Source: Cololabis saira
Lineage: Eukaryota; Chordata; Actinopteri; Beloniformes; Belonidae
Reading direction: 5' to 3'
Assembly (NCBI RefSeq): GCF_033807715.1
Contig: NC_084601.1
Location: 651,001-715,000, forward strand
DNA: 64,000 nucleotides
The position numbers and the translations under genes were made by a program. Under the pieces are notes generated by a model. That model had not been told where the DNA came from. It did no database searches and saw only the letters and a list, made by a program, of their open reading frames with translations. Below, in pieces: positions 22,898-33,050 of this stretch. The first letter of the stretch is position 1; the number at the start of each line of letters is the position of its first letter.

Positions 22898-23444
22898 GGG
22901 AAAAAAAGCATGCAGTTTGAGATTATGGATGGGAAACCGTCAACTCACAATTATTTAAAATAACTTTGAAACACTTTTTTTCAAGTTAATCACTTTGTTA
23001 TTATACTTTAAGTGGTTGTTTGTTTCAAAATGAAACAGTTCTGGTTGGGTATTATAAACTACTAAGCTAAGGTAGCTTGCTTAGCACATGAAAATCTTAT
23101 TTTCATGATGAAAGATCAAATGTGCTCATGTCCTCCAAACATACTGTGAACATGTATTTATTATTGCTGTTGTTGACAGATTTTGCACAAGTTAATAAGT
23201 AAATATCTTCATATGGAGACAGTTAGACCTGAGCTTACATTCAGAAAGATCTAGATTCTAGAGCCTGCAGGTGTGGTTGAAACAGTTGTGAATCCAAGTC
23301 TGACAATCAATACTTTTTCAGCAACTGTGAAGTGGTCTTATTGTTGTTCAGAGATGGTCATCTGTGGAAAAAAACACAAGCAGACAAAAAGAAAAAATGA
23401 TTTGAAACTTTTTTACAGTGCTAATTTCTCCATACAATCAACAG
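22898..23444. other. Low-copy non-coding sequence
   Basis: No supported gene. Ends in a T homopolymer of about 25 at 23,445-23,468. Confidence 0.4.
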
Positions 23445-23544
23445 ATTTTTTTTTTTTTTTTTTTTTTTATAAACCACTTCTCAATGCTGAGAAGTAAATT
23501 TGATGAATCTCTTTTCCGTAAGGGAAATATGATTTAACACCTAT

Positions 23545-23705
23545 TGTAAATCCCTCCAAGCACGGCAAACACAAGTGGTTTCTTGAACTGATTTAATGAA
23601 GGCAATCTTCATTACCCCTCCATTTCACCTCCATTACACTGTGAAACTAAAACAAAACATATAGCAAATATGCATGAGGTTAACAATACAATTACAGAAA
23701 AAATA
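23545..23705 (-). repeat. LTR-like segment shared with the BEL/Pao 5' end
   Basis: About 155 bp nearly identical to 30,222-30,378, running from CCCTCCAAGCACGGCAAACA to ACAATACAATTACAGAAAAAA. It has TGTAA...TTACA ends. Either a truncated LTR left 2.5 kb beyond the broken BEL/Pao element or its displaced 3' LTR. No clean 5-bp target duplication is seen. Confidence 0.7.
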
Positions 23706-24198
23706 AAGACTCAATTCAATAAAATTTTATTTATATAGCGTCTAATACAACAAAAGTTGTCTCTAGAAGCTTTCCAGAGACCCAGAACATAAACCCCCGA
23801 GCAATTATTACATAAACAATGGCAGGTAAAAACTCCCATAGTGGGAGAAAAGCCTTAAAGAGCATATTCCAGGTTGGAGACCCCTGTGAATCAATGTGTA
23901 GGAAAATAATGTAGAAACTGAATTTTCATTGAAATACGCATAAATATATACTACAGTGACCTCCTGAGTTGTTTTTGTGAGAGTATTTTACTTCCGCATC
24001 TGAAAAAGCTGAACCGGAAGTGACGTAGCGGGAGGGAGTGCGGTGAATTCAACAATAGGAAAAATAATGGATCTTGATGTTAGTTGTGACACTGAAGAGG
24101 TTGTGAATGTGTATTCACACCAATATGACGGGCCTTATAATTACGAACCCGTTAGGCCCCCCACGTTCTTTTGATTGACAGCTGAAACTCGCTTTTTA

Positions 24199-24342
24199 AA
24201 AGGCTGATTTATGGGTCCGCGTTACACCAACGCAGACCCTACGGCGTAGGTTACGCGGCGACGCACAGAACGCTGCGTGCGCCGCGTACCCTACACCGTA
24301 GGCTACGCCGTCGATTTTACGCGGAACCATAAATCCGCCTTT
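24199..24342. mobile_element. TACGGCGTAGG MITE, copy 3
   Basis: AAAGGCTGATTTATGGGTCC to the inverted AAATCCGCCTTT end, with internal CCTACGGCGTAGG and GCGACGC palindromic phrases. Confidence 0.85.
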
Positions 24343-24479
24343 ATTCACTGCAGCACATGCCGTGCTCCTGAAAGAAACTCCGAAAATAACTCCTTAAAAA
24401 CGGGTGAGTACTTGTAATCTGTCTACGTTTGTACTTTCTAAACAGAAAACAGGCTTATTATCTTCTCTTTTTTCTGATT

Positions 24480-25165
24480 AAATGCATCCGAAATAGCCAG
24501 GTATTTTTAAAACCGAATATTTCCCCGTATTTCCCCCCCTTCGTTGTTAAAAAAAAAAAAAACCTTTCACACATAAACGAAGATCTGCATTTTCGACCAC
24601 ATTCATAAGTATTCCAAACCTGTAGATCATCTGGTCTTCCGGCCTCCGGGCCGCCTCTGCGGCGCAGTTTTCCCGGGAGCGGCGGCTTCTTTTCGGGTAA
24701 CGAGCTCGAGTCCCCCCGTGTCCCACCACGGAGCTGCCGCGTTAAATCGATGCAGCCCTACGCCGTAGGGTAAGCCGTAGGGCTGCGCGTCGCCGCGTTC
24801 CCTACGGCGTAGGCTCTGCGTCGGTGTAACGTAGTAAACGGCTGTCCAGAGCAGAGACCATTTATTTAATAAATAGCTTGGAGGACAGATGGTGGATCAT
24901 CTGTAGTTCTGGGTCGCACGTTAGACGTCAGAATCAGAGCAGATTTGTTGTTGTTTTGGAGCATAATGTGACGTTCGAAAACGCAAAACTGCTCTCTGTC
25001 TCTGTCTACACGCATCTACATAAACTGAGTTTTCAAAAATCTTCACTTTGCCCGGAGTTTTTTTAAACATTTGTTTATTTGCGTTTTCATGTGGATGATA
25101 GGTCCAACATAGGAAAATATCTTGGGTTTAGCAGATACCCGGCTACGTGTGTACGGGGTCTGCGC
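24480..25165 (-). mobile_element. Fragment of the CCCGTTTACAC-type TIR element
   Basis: The right end read on minus gives GACCCCGTACACACGTAGCC, then GGGTATCTGC, and the left part has AGCCAGGTATTTTTAAAACC. The interior shares GTGACGTTC and ACTGAGTTTTCAAAAA phrases with the fuller inverted copy at 55,444-56,155. The left terminus is lost. Confidence 0.6.
24738..24832. mobile_element. TACGGCGTAGG MITE, copy 4 (ends lost)
   Basis: Keeps GCGTTAAATCGATGCAG, CCTACGCCGTAGGG, CCTACGGCGTAGG and GGTGTAACG but lacks the AAAGGCTGA termini. Confidence 0.75.
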
Positions 25166-26211
25166 AGTCAGATGGGGCAGCTGCGGAGACGTCTCCCTCC
25201 CGCTGCGTCATATGACGCGGTGTTCGAAAAAAAAAGTGTTTGTAGGAGCTTGGCTAAAATCAGCCACTTTTTCCTCTGAATACGTGCCCTTATGTCTTGT
25301 AAAACATATTCAATCCTACATTAACTTCTCACATAGTCATTTTCACATAAAGTCAGGTATAATTTTTGAAAAAATTCTAACCTGCAATATGCTCTTTAAG
25401 CCAAACAGTGGCAAGAAAAACTCCCCGTTAGGAGGGAAGAAACCTGGACCAGGACCTGGCTCATAAGGGGGGACCCTCCTGCCGAGGGCCAGACTGGGGG
25501 TTGGGGACATCAACAGCACAGCAGGCAGGTGGAAGCAGCACCGGGATGACCGGGGGTGGGGACCGCAGGCAGGTGGAAGCAGCAGCGGGATGACCGGGGG
25601 TGGGGACCGCAGGCCAGCATGCAGCTCCCGAAGCTCCGGCCCAATCAGCAAGCCCCAGGTTAGGTGCAGGGTTGGGGAAAGGTTGAGAAGGGGCAGGGCC
25701 AGGGAGAGGAGTCTTGACGGACAAATCTCTCCCCCGCCTGCCCGGGCCGTTACCCTGCCCCTCTCATTCCCACGCTGCAGAGATGAAAGACATGTACAAA
25801 TACCTCGTTGGCTGCATGCACAAGAGGGAATTAAGAGTCCTTAGCCCGTGGTGATGTTGTGGATCAGCATTAATAGACTATCATGACCGCGAGGTAACAT
25901 GACAGTCCATCCATCCTCCTTTTCGTTTGTAGCAGAAACCGAAAGAGGTAAGTCCCAAACTACGCGAGACTTGGGATCACGCGAGACTTGAAAACATGCA
26001 AGACTTGAAACCACATACAATCACGGAAAATAGTCCCAAATAAACTAATCACGTTTTCTTCAAATTACAAATAAATACAGAAAACAATGAAATAATAATG
26101 TTAATGAATTATATGCACCTTTACATGAATTTTGTAAAAGCATTTACACTCCCACCAAATCACACAAAACTAACAGTATGTGGGTTTTCTGAGAAACGAA
26201 ATAATCTCATC

Positions 26212-26523
26212 TCAAGGATATTTAATTGGACCTTTCTGCCAAAGAAATCTCGGACCAGTGTACCAGTTTGACGCCTTAAATTGATCTGCAGTCAAACCTC
26301 GAGAGGCGTAATCTGCAGGATTATCCTCAGAAGCAACATAGGACCACTGTTCAGGTTTTGTACTTGACTTGATTCTTTCGATGCGGTTGGCGACATAGAC
26401 TTGAAATCTCCGAGCATCATTATTTATGTAGCCAAGAACAATTTTGGAATCTGTCCAGATGAACTCTTGTAGATCTTCAATTTCAAGCTCATTCCGGACC
26501 ATGTCGCTGGTTCGAAACTGCAA
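26212..26523 (-). pseudogene. BEL/Pao pol, RNase H region
   Basis: Frame of 103 codons with FIWTDSKIVLGYINNDARRF, VANRIERI and DNPADYASRGL. These are the RNase H and connection-domain phrases of BEL/Pao pol. Upstream (26,854-26,524) the frame is broken by several changes; downstream integrase is missing. Confidence 0.85.
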
Positions 26524-26854
26524 CTACTGCAGCGGCAAGTTCGAGTCTTGGTATAGTTGTGACTTTCGTTGGAGTAACTCTTGCCTTTCCAATTACGAAA
26601 CAGCAGTAGACTTCATCAGCTTTGTTGATGGAGCGCAGGTAGGTACATTCGCCATATCCTGATATGCTTGTGTCTGCGAAATGATGAAGTTCACAGCCTT
26701 TGACGTCACCCTTGACGTCACCGGTTGAGGTGTATCCCAGAGAGATTGGGCAAGTCTCTGAGCCATTACTCTCACTGAGGTCTTAGGACTTCTGGTAGAT
26801 CTTCATCCCAGTCGACTTTGTTTCTGCACATCTGCTGAAGAATGTGCTTCCGTA

Positions 26855-27201
26855 GGGGCGGCAGTAGCTCAGGTGGTAGAGCGGGTCGTCCAATGATCGG
26901 AAGGTCGGCGGTTCGAATCCTGCTCTATACCAGTTTGCTGTCGTAGTGTCCTTGGGCAAGACACCTTACCCACCTTGCCCCGTGTGAATGTGTATGAATG
27001 TGTATGAATGTTGGTGGTGGTCGGAGGGGCCGTTTGGCGCGATATGGCAGCCACGCTTCTGTCAGTCTGCAGGGCAGCTGTGGCTACAAATGTAGTTTAC
27101 CACCACCAGTGTGAATGTGTATGAATGAATAATGATCTCTGTAAAGCGCTCTGGGTGCCTTGAAGGGCACTATATAAATCCAAGTCATTATTATTATTAT
27201 T
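26855..27201 (+). mobile_element. tRNA-derived SINE inserted in BEL/Pao pol
   Basis: Begins GGGGCGGCAGTAGCTCAGG with an A box (TAGCTCAGGTGGTAGAGC, about 26,867-26,884) and a B box (GGTTCGAATCC, about 26,910-26,920), the internal RNA polymerase III promoter. It continues through TGTCCTTGGGCAAGACACC and a CTGGGTGCCTTGAAGGGCAC tail to an (ATT)n end. It splits the pol frame: FVLVG coding lies just right of it and the ILQQMCRNKVDW coding just left. No clear target duplication. Transcription would run on plus, opposite to the host element. Confidence 0.9.
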
Positions 27202-28448
27202 CCCCACAAGGACAAAGGGCGCCACAAACCCCAAGGGGTCATATATGGTGGCCACGCAAGAGAGCACACCTCTTCTCGTTAGTGGATGAGGCTTTACTTG
27301 GACTCTGAACTGGAAGGTGTCAGATGTGACCCACCACTCTACTCCACATGTTGTACTCCAAAGTCTATGTCTTGTTCCTTCACTGCAGCACATTCTTCTT
27401 CTGGGATGCTCTCCATGAAAGTTTTGCTGTTTGAGACAAATTTGTTCAGTCCCAACTTCCCAGTGCTGCAAAGTTCTCTTGACTCTTTGACAAGTTGCAT
27501 AGCTTTCTCTTTGTTTTCCACACTTGCCAGACCATCGTCCACATAGTAATCTCTTTGGATGAAGCGTCTGGTTTCTTCATTGAACTGACCCTTTCCATGT
27601 GCTGCCAAATGTTTGAGGCCAAAATTGGCACAGCCAGGAAACGATGCTGCCCAAAACAGGTTAACCTTCATTCTATCGACTGATGGTGCAGAATCCATGT
27701 GGCCATTCTCCCACCATAAGAAGCGAAGGTAATCTTGATCTTCTTTCTGCACTTCAAACTGGTGGAACATCCTTTCGATGTCACACATGACTGCAACGTG
27801 GCCTTTACGGAAGCGGCGGAGCACACCAACCAGTGCGTTGGTCAGATCGGGACCAGTGAGCAGATGGTCATTGAGGGATATTTGTTTGAACCTGGTAGAA
27901 CAGTCAAATACAATGCGTATCTTTCCTGGCTTCTTCGGGTGATACACCCCGTGATGAGGTATGTACCAGGCTGGGCTGTTGTCGATTTCTTCCTCAGGGA
28001 CTCTCTCAGCATCACCACGGGAGATGATATCCTCCATAAAGGTGCAGTAGTCCTTGTAGTATTTAGCATCCCTTTTCAGTCTTCTTCCAAGACAGTTCAG
28101 ACGGTGTATAGCGCTGACCTTGTTGTTAGGTAGTTCAGGTCGTTCCCCTTTGAACGGGAGTGGCATCTCATAGTGGCCGTCCCTTTGTTTTATGTTGTCC
28201 TTCAGCTTTGACAGGAACTTCAGGTCGTCTTGTGAGATGAGGTTATCTTCCTTGGCTCTTTCCGAGAAGTCAACCTTGAGGACCTTGATGATTTCTGTGG
28301 TAGTGACATCTTTCACTTTGATCCGGCTCACATAGTGTACTTCTGTCCGAAGGTTGATAGAAGACTCAGGAGTTACCTGTCTCACTTCTAAATGATGACT
28401 CGTACCAATGGCATCTCCATATTCTACCAAAGGACTTCCACATCCCAC
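27202..28448 (-). pseudogene. BEL/Pao reverse transcriptase
   Basis: The longest frame is 369 codons (28,448-27,339) and sequence continues in another frame to the SINE at 27,202. Visible features: KIRIVFDCSTRFKQISLND (about residues 176-194), motif A CDIERMFHQF with D223, a MKVNLFWAASFPGCANFGLKH-type block, and the catalytic YVDDGLAS at about 302-308. Catalytic aspartates are preserved. The frame change near 27,339 and the SINE make it non-functional as it stands. The family enzyme makes cDNA inside cytoplasmic particles. Confidence 0.88.
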
Positions 28449-28449
28449 G

Positions 28450-29000
28450 ATGCTCCACCCTAGATCAGTACGTTGTGCGTAAGGCTGGTTGGCTTTACCA
28501 GATACAACATCTCTTGGTAAAAGTGCTTGGGATCAGTTGTACCCAATGAGCAGACCTACCTCGCAGTCTAGTAGGGGTGCGATCTTCTCCTGAAGGTGTT
28601 GCAGGTGATGCCAGGCTTTAGGCTTTTCGTTGGTTGGTATGTGAGCTCGGTTGGCTGGAATGAACACCCTTGTGTAGGCTGGGGGTAGAGAGATCTTCTT
28701 TTTTGTGTGGAAGCCACATACTTGTAGTTCTTTCACTCTTTGTGAGTTGACTGTGCTAGTTGCGGTCATCGTGGTGAGCTTGAGCTTGATCTGGTCCTTG
28801 TTAGCCTTTAACTTGTCGGCTACTTCACTTAAAATGACTGTGGTTGACTGTGGTAGTTGCGGTCATCGTGGTGAGCTTGAGCTTGATCTGGTCCTTGTTA
28901 AGCCTTTAACTTGTTGGCTACTTCACTTAAAAGGAACGTAGAGTCGCTTTGGGAGTCCAGCAGCGCATTCACAAGAAATTCTTCTTCTGGAAACGTTGTA
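28450..29000 (-). pseudogene. BEL/Pao protease region with tandem duplication
   Basis: The minus-strand frame ending at 28,898 reaches NALLDSQSDSTFLL, an aspartic-protease-like LLDSQS motif (family usually LLDSGS). Downstream, 28,769-28,533 gives a separate frame. Between them a 97-bp segment is duplicated in tandem, which shifts the frame. Confidence 0.75.
28746..28940. repeat. 97-bp tandem duplication
   Basis: GTTGACTGTGSTAGTTGCGG recurs at 28,746 and 28,843; the two 97-bp copies differ at only a few positions, including a one-base insertion in the second. Confidence 0.93.
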
Positions 29001-29930
29001 GATGAAAGCCAGACGGGAAGTATTGCTGAAGTATGTGTGCCAGGATCACCAACTATTGCTCTGTGTGAAGTAGCTGCTGTACTTTCTTTAGGAGGTGTTG
29101 ATTCAGGCTCCTCTTGGCTTTGTTTCTCTTTAGCTTGAGCTGGTCTGTTGTCTCCTTTGGCTCTATCTAAGTGCAGGCAGGTGGGGCGCTGCTTGTGGCA
29201 CACATCACATTCACTTCTGTTGCTGCATTTCTTCGAATAGTGGCCAGGCCTGAGACAACTGAAGCATAACTTATTATCTTTGACAAAGGTTGTTCTCTCC
29301 TGAACTTCTTCCTTCTTGAACTTCCAACATTTAAGCAAGGTGTGTCCATTCCTCTTGCAGAAGACACATGTGATGACCTCTTTGTCATCTGAGCGTGTGG
29401 CCAGGACATTGGCTCCTACCATCTGGTTCCTTCTGCCTCTTGCTTGCTCTGCGTCGCCTTGCTTGAGTGACTGCAAAGAGGTGATAGGATGACAGGCGAT
29501 CTTGACTTCTTTGATAAGGGATGCAACGAACTGACTGAAATTAGGGAACTGGCCATTGTGTTCTTCAATGTCTGTCGACTTGCGATTCCATCTAGCAATT
29601 TGCCAGTCGTAGCTTCACTAGAATCTTCCTGTTCTCATTGCTATCATTCAGGATTTCCAGAGTCTTTATGTGAGTCATAGCTGCTTCACAACTGCGGAAG
29701 AAATCTGTGAATCTCCTGAGCTCAAGGCTATCTTTGGGTCCTATCTTGGGACACGCGTGGAGCTTGTCGCAATAGGACTGTGCAATGGTGAATGGATTCC
29801 CATACTTCTCTTCCAAGAGCTCCCATGCTGCAACATAGGCTGAAGCGGTGCCCAGCAGGAAATAGCCTTTGATCGCTTTCTTTGCATCTCCATTCACATA
29901 TCTGTGCAGGTAGTAGATCTTCTAATTTTC
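29001..29930 (-). pseudogene. BEL/Pao gag with zinc knuckles
   Basis: 29,897-29,592 encodes a gag segment (AIKGYFLLGTASAYVAAWEL, LEEKYGNPF, KDSLELRRFTDFFRSC) of the kind described as DUF1759. 29,476-28,898 carries cysteine-rich knuckles: CVFCKRNGHTLLKC, CFSCLRPGHYSKKC and CDVCHKQRPTCLH. The two parts are in different frames, with a third small frame between (29,598-29,416). Gag binds and packages the RNA genome. This copy is frameshifted. Confidence 0.85.
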
Positions 29931-30378
29931 TTGGATGTTGTTAACAACCCACACTTCGCAATACACAGTTTACTTTAATACATTCATAAAATCGCCCTTT
30001 TACTTGGTTCACCAACTTGATAAGTGTCCAAGCTCCTTATGGCTTCTTATGAGATTTCTTTTGCAATCTTCTTGCCTTTATTTGTGTGTTTGAAGTGTGA
30101 AGTCAGCTTAGCTTTCACTTTCACCGTAGTCCATGCACCGCCGCATAGCCATGAAGAGCGGTCAGACGGACTCTGGCGCCATCTTCCTTTACACTTGCGT
30201 TGAAACAGTGTCGAGTATCACTGTAATTCCCTCCAAGCACGGCAAACACAAGTGGTTTCTTGAACCGATTTAATGAAGTCAATCTTCATTACTCCTCCAT
30301 TTCACCTCCATTACACCGTGAAACTAAAACAAAACATATAGCAAATATGCATGAGGTTAACAATACAATTACAGAAAA

Positions 30379-32335
30379 AATTAAAGCTGCAAGCAGCGAT
30401 GAACGGGCCCTCGCACTCATGGCCACCGTACCCCATAAGCATATCAGAAATGATACCACCCACGACTCTATGTCAAACGATTCAAAAGTTATAGCAGAAA
30501 ATATGGACAACCAATCAGAAGAAGGGGCGGGGCTAATTCAGGCCAAAGAAGGTCAAGGACTCAATACAGTGTCTGATGACACCACCCACGACTCTCTATG
30601 TCAAACCATTCAAAAGTTATAACAGAAAATAGGGAGAACCAATCAGAAGAAAGGGCAGGGCTAATTCAGGCCAATGAAGCTCAAGGACTCAATACCGATT
30701 CAGGTGACACCACCCACAACTCTCTATGTCAAACCATTCAAAAGTTATAGTCAGAAAATAGGGACAACCAATCAGAAGAAGGGGCGGGGCTAAGTTTCAC
30801 CAATTATGGTCAAGGACTCAATACCGAGTCCGATGACACCACCCACGACTCTTTATGTCAAACCCTTCAAACGTTATGGCAGATAAAAGTTTTCTAAAGG
30901 GCGCTGTTGAGCCATTTTGCCACGCCTATTAATGCAAACCATGAAATATCAAATTTATCGCCAGGCTTGGCTTGCATGCCAAATTTGGTGCCTTTTGGGG
31001 AACTATCAAATATGGACCAATCAGATGAAGGTGGGGGGGGGGGGCGCTTTTTGGCGTCTAGCGTCGCCACGGTAACACTTTTGAAAGAGAAAAGTAATGC
31101 GCGTATTCGCAGGATGGAGACGCACATTTTGATGTATAACACACCTGGGTTCACGATACGGTTCGGGCCGTATTAACTGCCGAAGGAATGGCATAAATTT
31201 TGCCAAAATGACACGATTAATTCAAAATGGCCGACATCCTGTTCGGTTTCGGCCATGACGCCAAGAGACTTTTCTTTAAGTTGCGCCATGATACAGGTGT
31301 GTACCGATTTTCGTGCATGTACGTCAAACCGTATTGTCGGGCTTGAAGCACGAAGTTTTCCAGGGGGCGCTGTTGAGCCATTTTGCCACGCCTATTAATG
31401 CAAACCATGAAATATCAAATTTATCTCCAGGCCTGGCTTGCATGACAAATTTGGTGCCTTTTGGGGAACTATCAAATATGGACCAATCAGATGAAGGGGG
31501 GGTGCGCTTTTTGGCATCTAGCGTCGCCACGGTAACACTTTTGAAAGAGAAAAGTAATGCGCGTAGTCGCAGGATGGAGACGCACATTTTGATGTATAAC
31601 ATATCTGGGTTCACGATTTGGTTTGGGCCGTATTAATTCTCGAAGGAATGGCATATATTGTGCTAAAATTACGCGATTAATTCAGAATGTTCAAAATGGC
31701 CGACTTCCTGTTCGGTTGGCGCCAATCAGATGAAGGTCGGGCGCGCTTTTTGGCGTCTAGCGTCGCCACTGTAACGCTTTTGAAAGAGAAAAGTAATGCG
31801 TGGTGTCGGAGGATGGAGACGCACATTTTGATGTATAACACACTTGGGGGCACGTTACGGTTCGGGCTGAATTAACTTTCGAAGGAATGGCATAAATTTC
31901 GCCAAAATGACACGACTAATTCAAAATGGCCGACTTCCTGTTCGGTTTCGGGCATGACGCCAAGAGACTTTTCTTTCAGTTGCGCCATGATACAGGTGTG
32001 TACCGATTTTCGTGCATGTACGTCAAACCGTATTGTGGGGCTTGAGGCACAAAGTTTTCTAGGGGGCGCTGTTGAGCCATTTTGCCACGCCCATTAATGT
32101 AAACCATTAAATATCAAATTTTTCGCCAGGCCTGACTTGCATGCAAAATTTGGTGACTTTTTGGGGACGTTTAGGGGGGCAAAAAGGCCCTCCTTTCGTC
32201 AGAAGAAATAAAGAAAAAAAAAAAAATTCCTACAGATACAATAGGGCCTTCGCACTGAAGGTGCTCGGGCCCTAAAAAAGAATAATTCCTGCAAATACAA
32301 TAGGGCCTTCGCACTGCAAGTGCTCGGGCCCTAAT
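30379..32335 (+). repeat. GGGCCC-ended dispersed repeat, copy 1
   Basis: Starts TTAAAGCTGCAAGCAGCGATG then GAACGGGCCCTCGCAC and ends GTGCTCGGGCCCTAATTA. Contains about four 130-bp units around CACCACCCACGACTCTCTATG (30,450-30,895), then about three units of roughly 466 bp around GGGGGCGCTGTTGAGCCATT (30,896, 31,362, 32,062, one shortened). Small frames such as 30,907-31,176 are repeat artefacts. Superfamily unknown. Confidence 0.8.
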
Positions 32336-33050
32336 TAAAGCTGCAAGCAGCGATGAACGGGCCCTCGCACCCTTGTGCACGTCCAGGCTGCAGCAGAAGC
32401 TTGTATGACTTGCATGTAGATTCTTCAGGCCTGTACATTTAGCGGATGACACCACCCACGACTCTCTATACCAAAACCATTCAAAAGTTATGGCAGAAAA
32501 TCGGAACTATAACAATATCGACCAATTAGAAGAAGGGGCGGTGCTAATTTGCACCAATTAAGGTGAAATAGTAAAAACTGAGTCTGATGACACCACCCAC
32601 GACTCTGTATGTCATACCATTTAAAAGTTATGGCAGAAAATAGGATCTATCAAATATCGAAGAAGGGGCGGGGCTAATTCATGCCAATGAAGGTCAAGTA
32701 CTCAATACCGAGTCCGATGACACCACTCACGACTCTATGTCACGGGTCGGCAACCCGCGGCTCCGGAGCCGCATGCGGCTCTTTCATCCTTGTACTGCGG
32801 CTCCGACTGGCTTGGGAAAATAAATTAATAAAAAAAAAAAAACTAAGTATTTAATTGAAGTGTATTCTATTTGTGTTAGTTCTTTAATATTCTAGTTCTA
32901 AATTGGAAAATTATTGTGATCTTGACATATTAGATACAAATATATTTATTGTTTTTTCGTCGCTCAAAGTAAACGTCATACTCGCGAAAGCCGGTATTCC
33001 CGCCAAAACCCCATTCATTCATCTCTACGTTCAACCCCAGCAAAGCCAAT

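Larger units (their letters stand above)
23855..25399. mobile_element. TTAA-flanked element, 1.5 kb, with nested MITEs
   Basis: TTAA at 23,855-23,858 and 25,396-25,399. Inverted ends TTAAAGAGCATATTCCAGGT and (minus) TTAAAGAGCATATTGCAGGT. A short frame starting ATG at 24,067 (35 codons, with YDGPYNYEPVRPP) ends at 24,174; it may be the first exon of a lost accessory gene. Two TACGGCGTAGG MITE copies (24,199 and 24,738) and a fragment of another TIR element (24,480-25,165) are nested inside. Confidence 0.75.
23713..25850. repeat. Dispersed fish repeat (TTATTTATATAGCG type), split by a TTAA element
   Basis: The left part 23,713-23,854 (TTCAATAAAATTTTATTTATATAGCG..., AAAAACTCCC) and the right part 25,400-25,850 (GGCAAGAAAAACTCCCC, AAACCTGGACCAGGACC) belong to one common fish repeat. 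They are separated by the insertion at 23,855. The right part holds a 46-bp tandem duplication at about 25,523-25,614 (GCAGGCAGGTGGAAGCAGCA). Confidence 0.6.
26212..30371 (-). mobile_element. Broken BEL/Pao LTR retrotransposon
   Basis: On the minus strand: LTR-like end (from 30,371), probable leader, gag (from about 29,900), zinc knuckles, start of aspartic protease, RT with a YVDD box, then RNase H-region sequence ending at about 26,212. Integrase, env-like sequence and an intact 3' LTR are not visible. The U3 start is TGTAATTGTATTG. A TGATAAG end at 30,018 and an adjoining TTGGTGAACC tract (minus) are possible LTR-end and primer-binding candidates. Multiple stops, a 97-bp tandem duplication and a SINE insertion show the element is dead. 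Confidence 0.85.

Noticed and set aside
26855..26930. Possible functional tRNA gene
   Set aside because: A and B boxes are present, but the sequence continues into a SINE body with an (ATT)n tail and cannot form a proper cloverleaf acceptor end.
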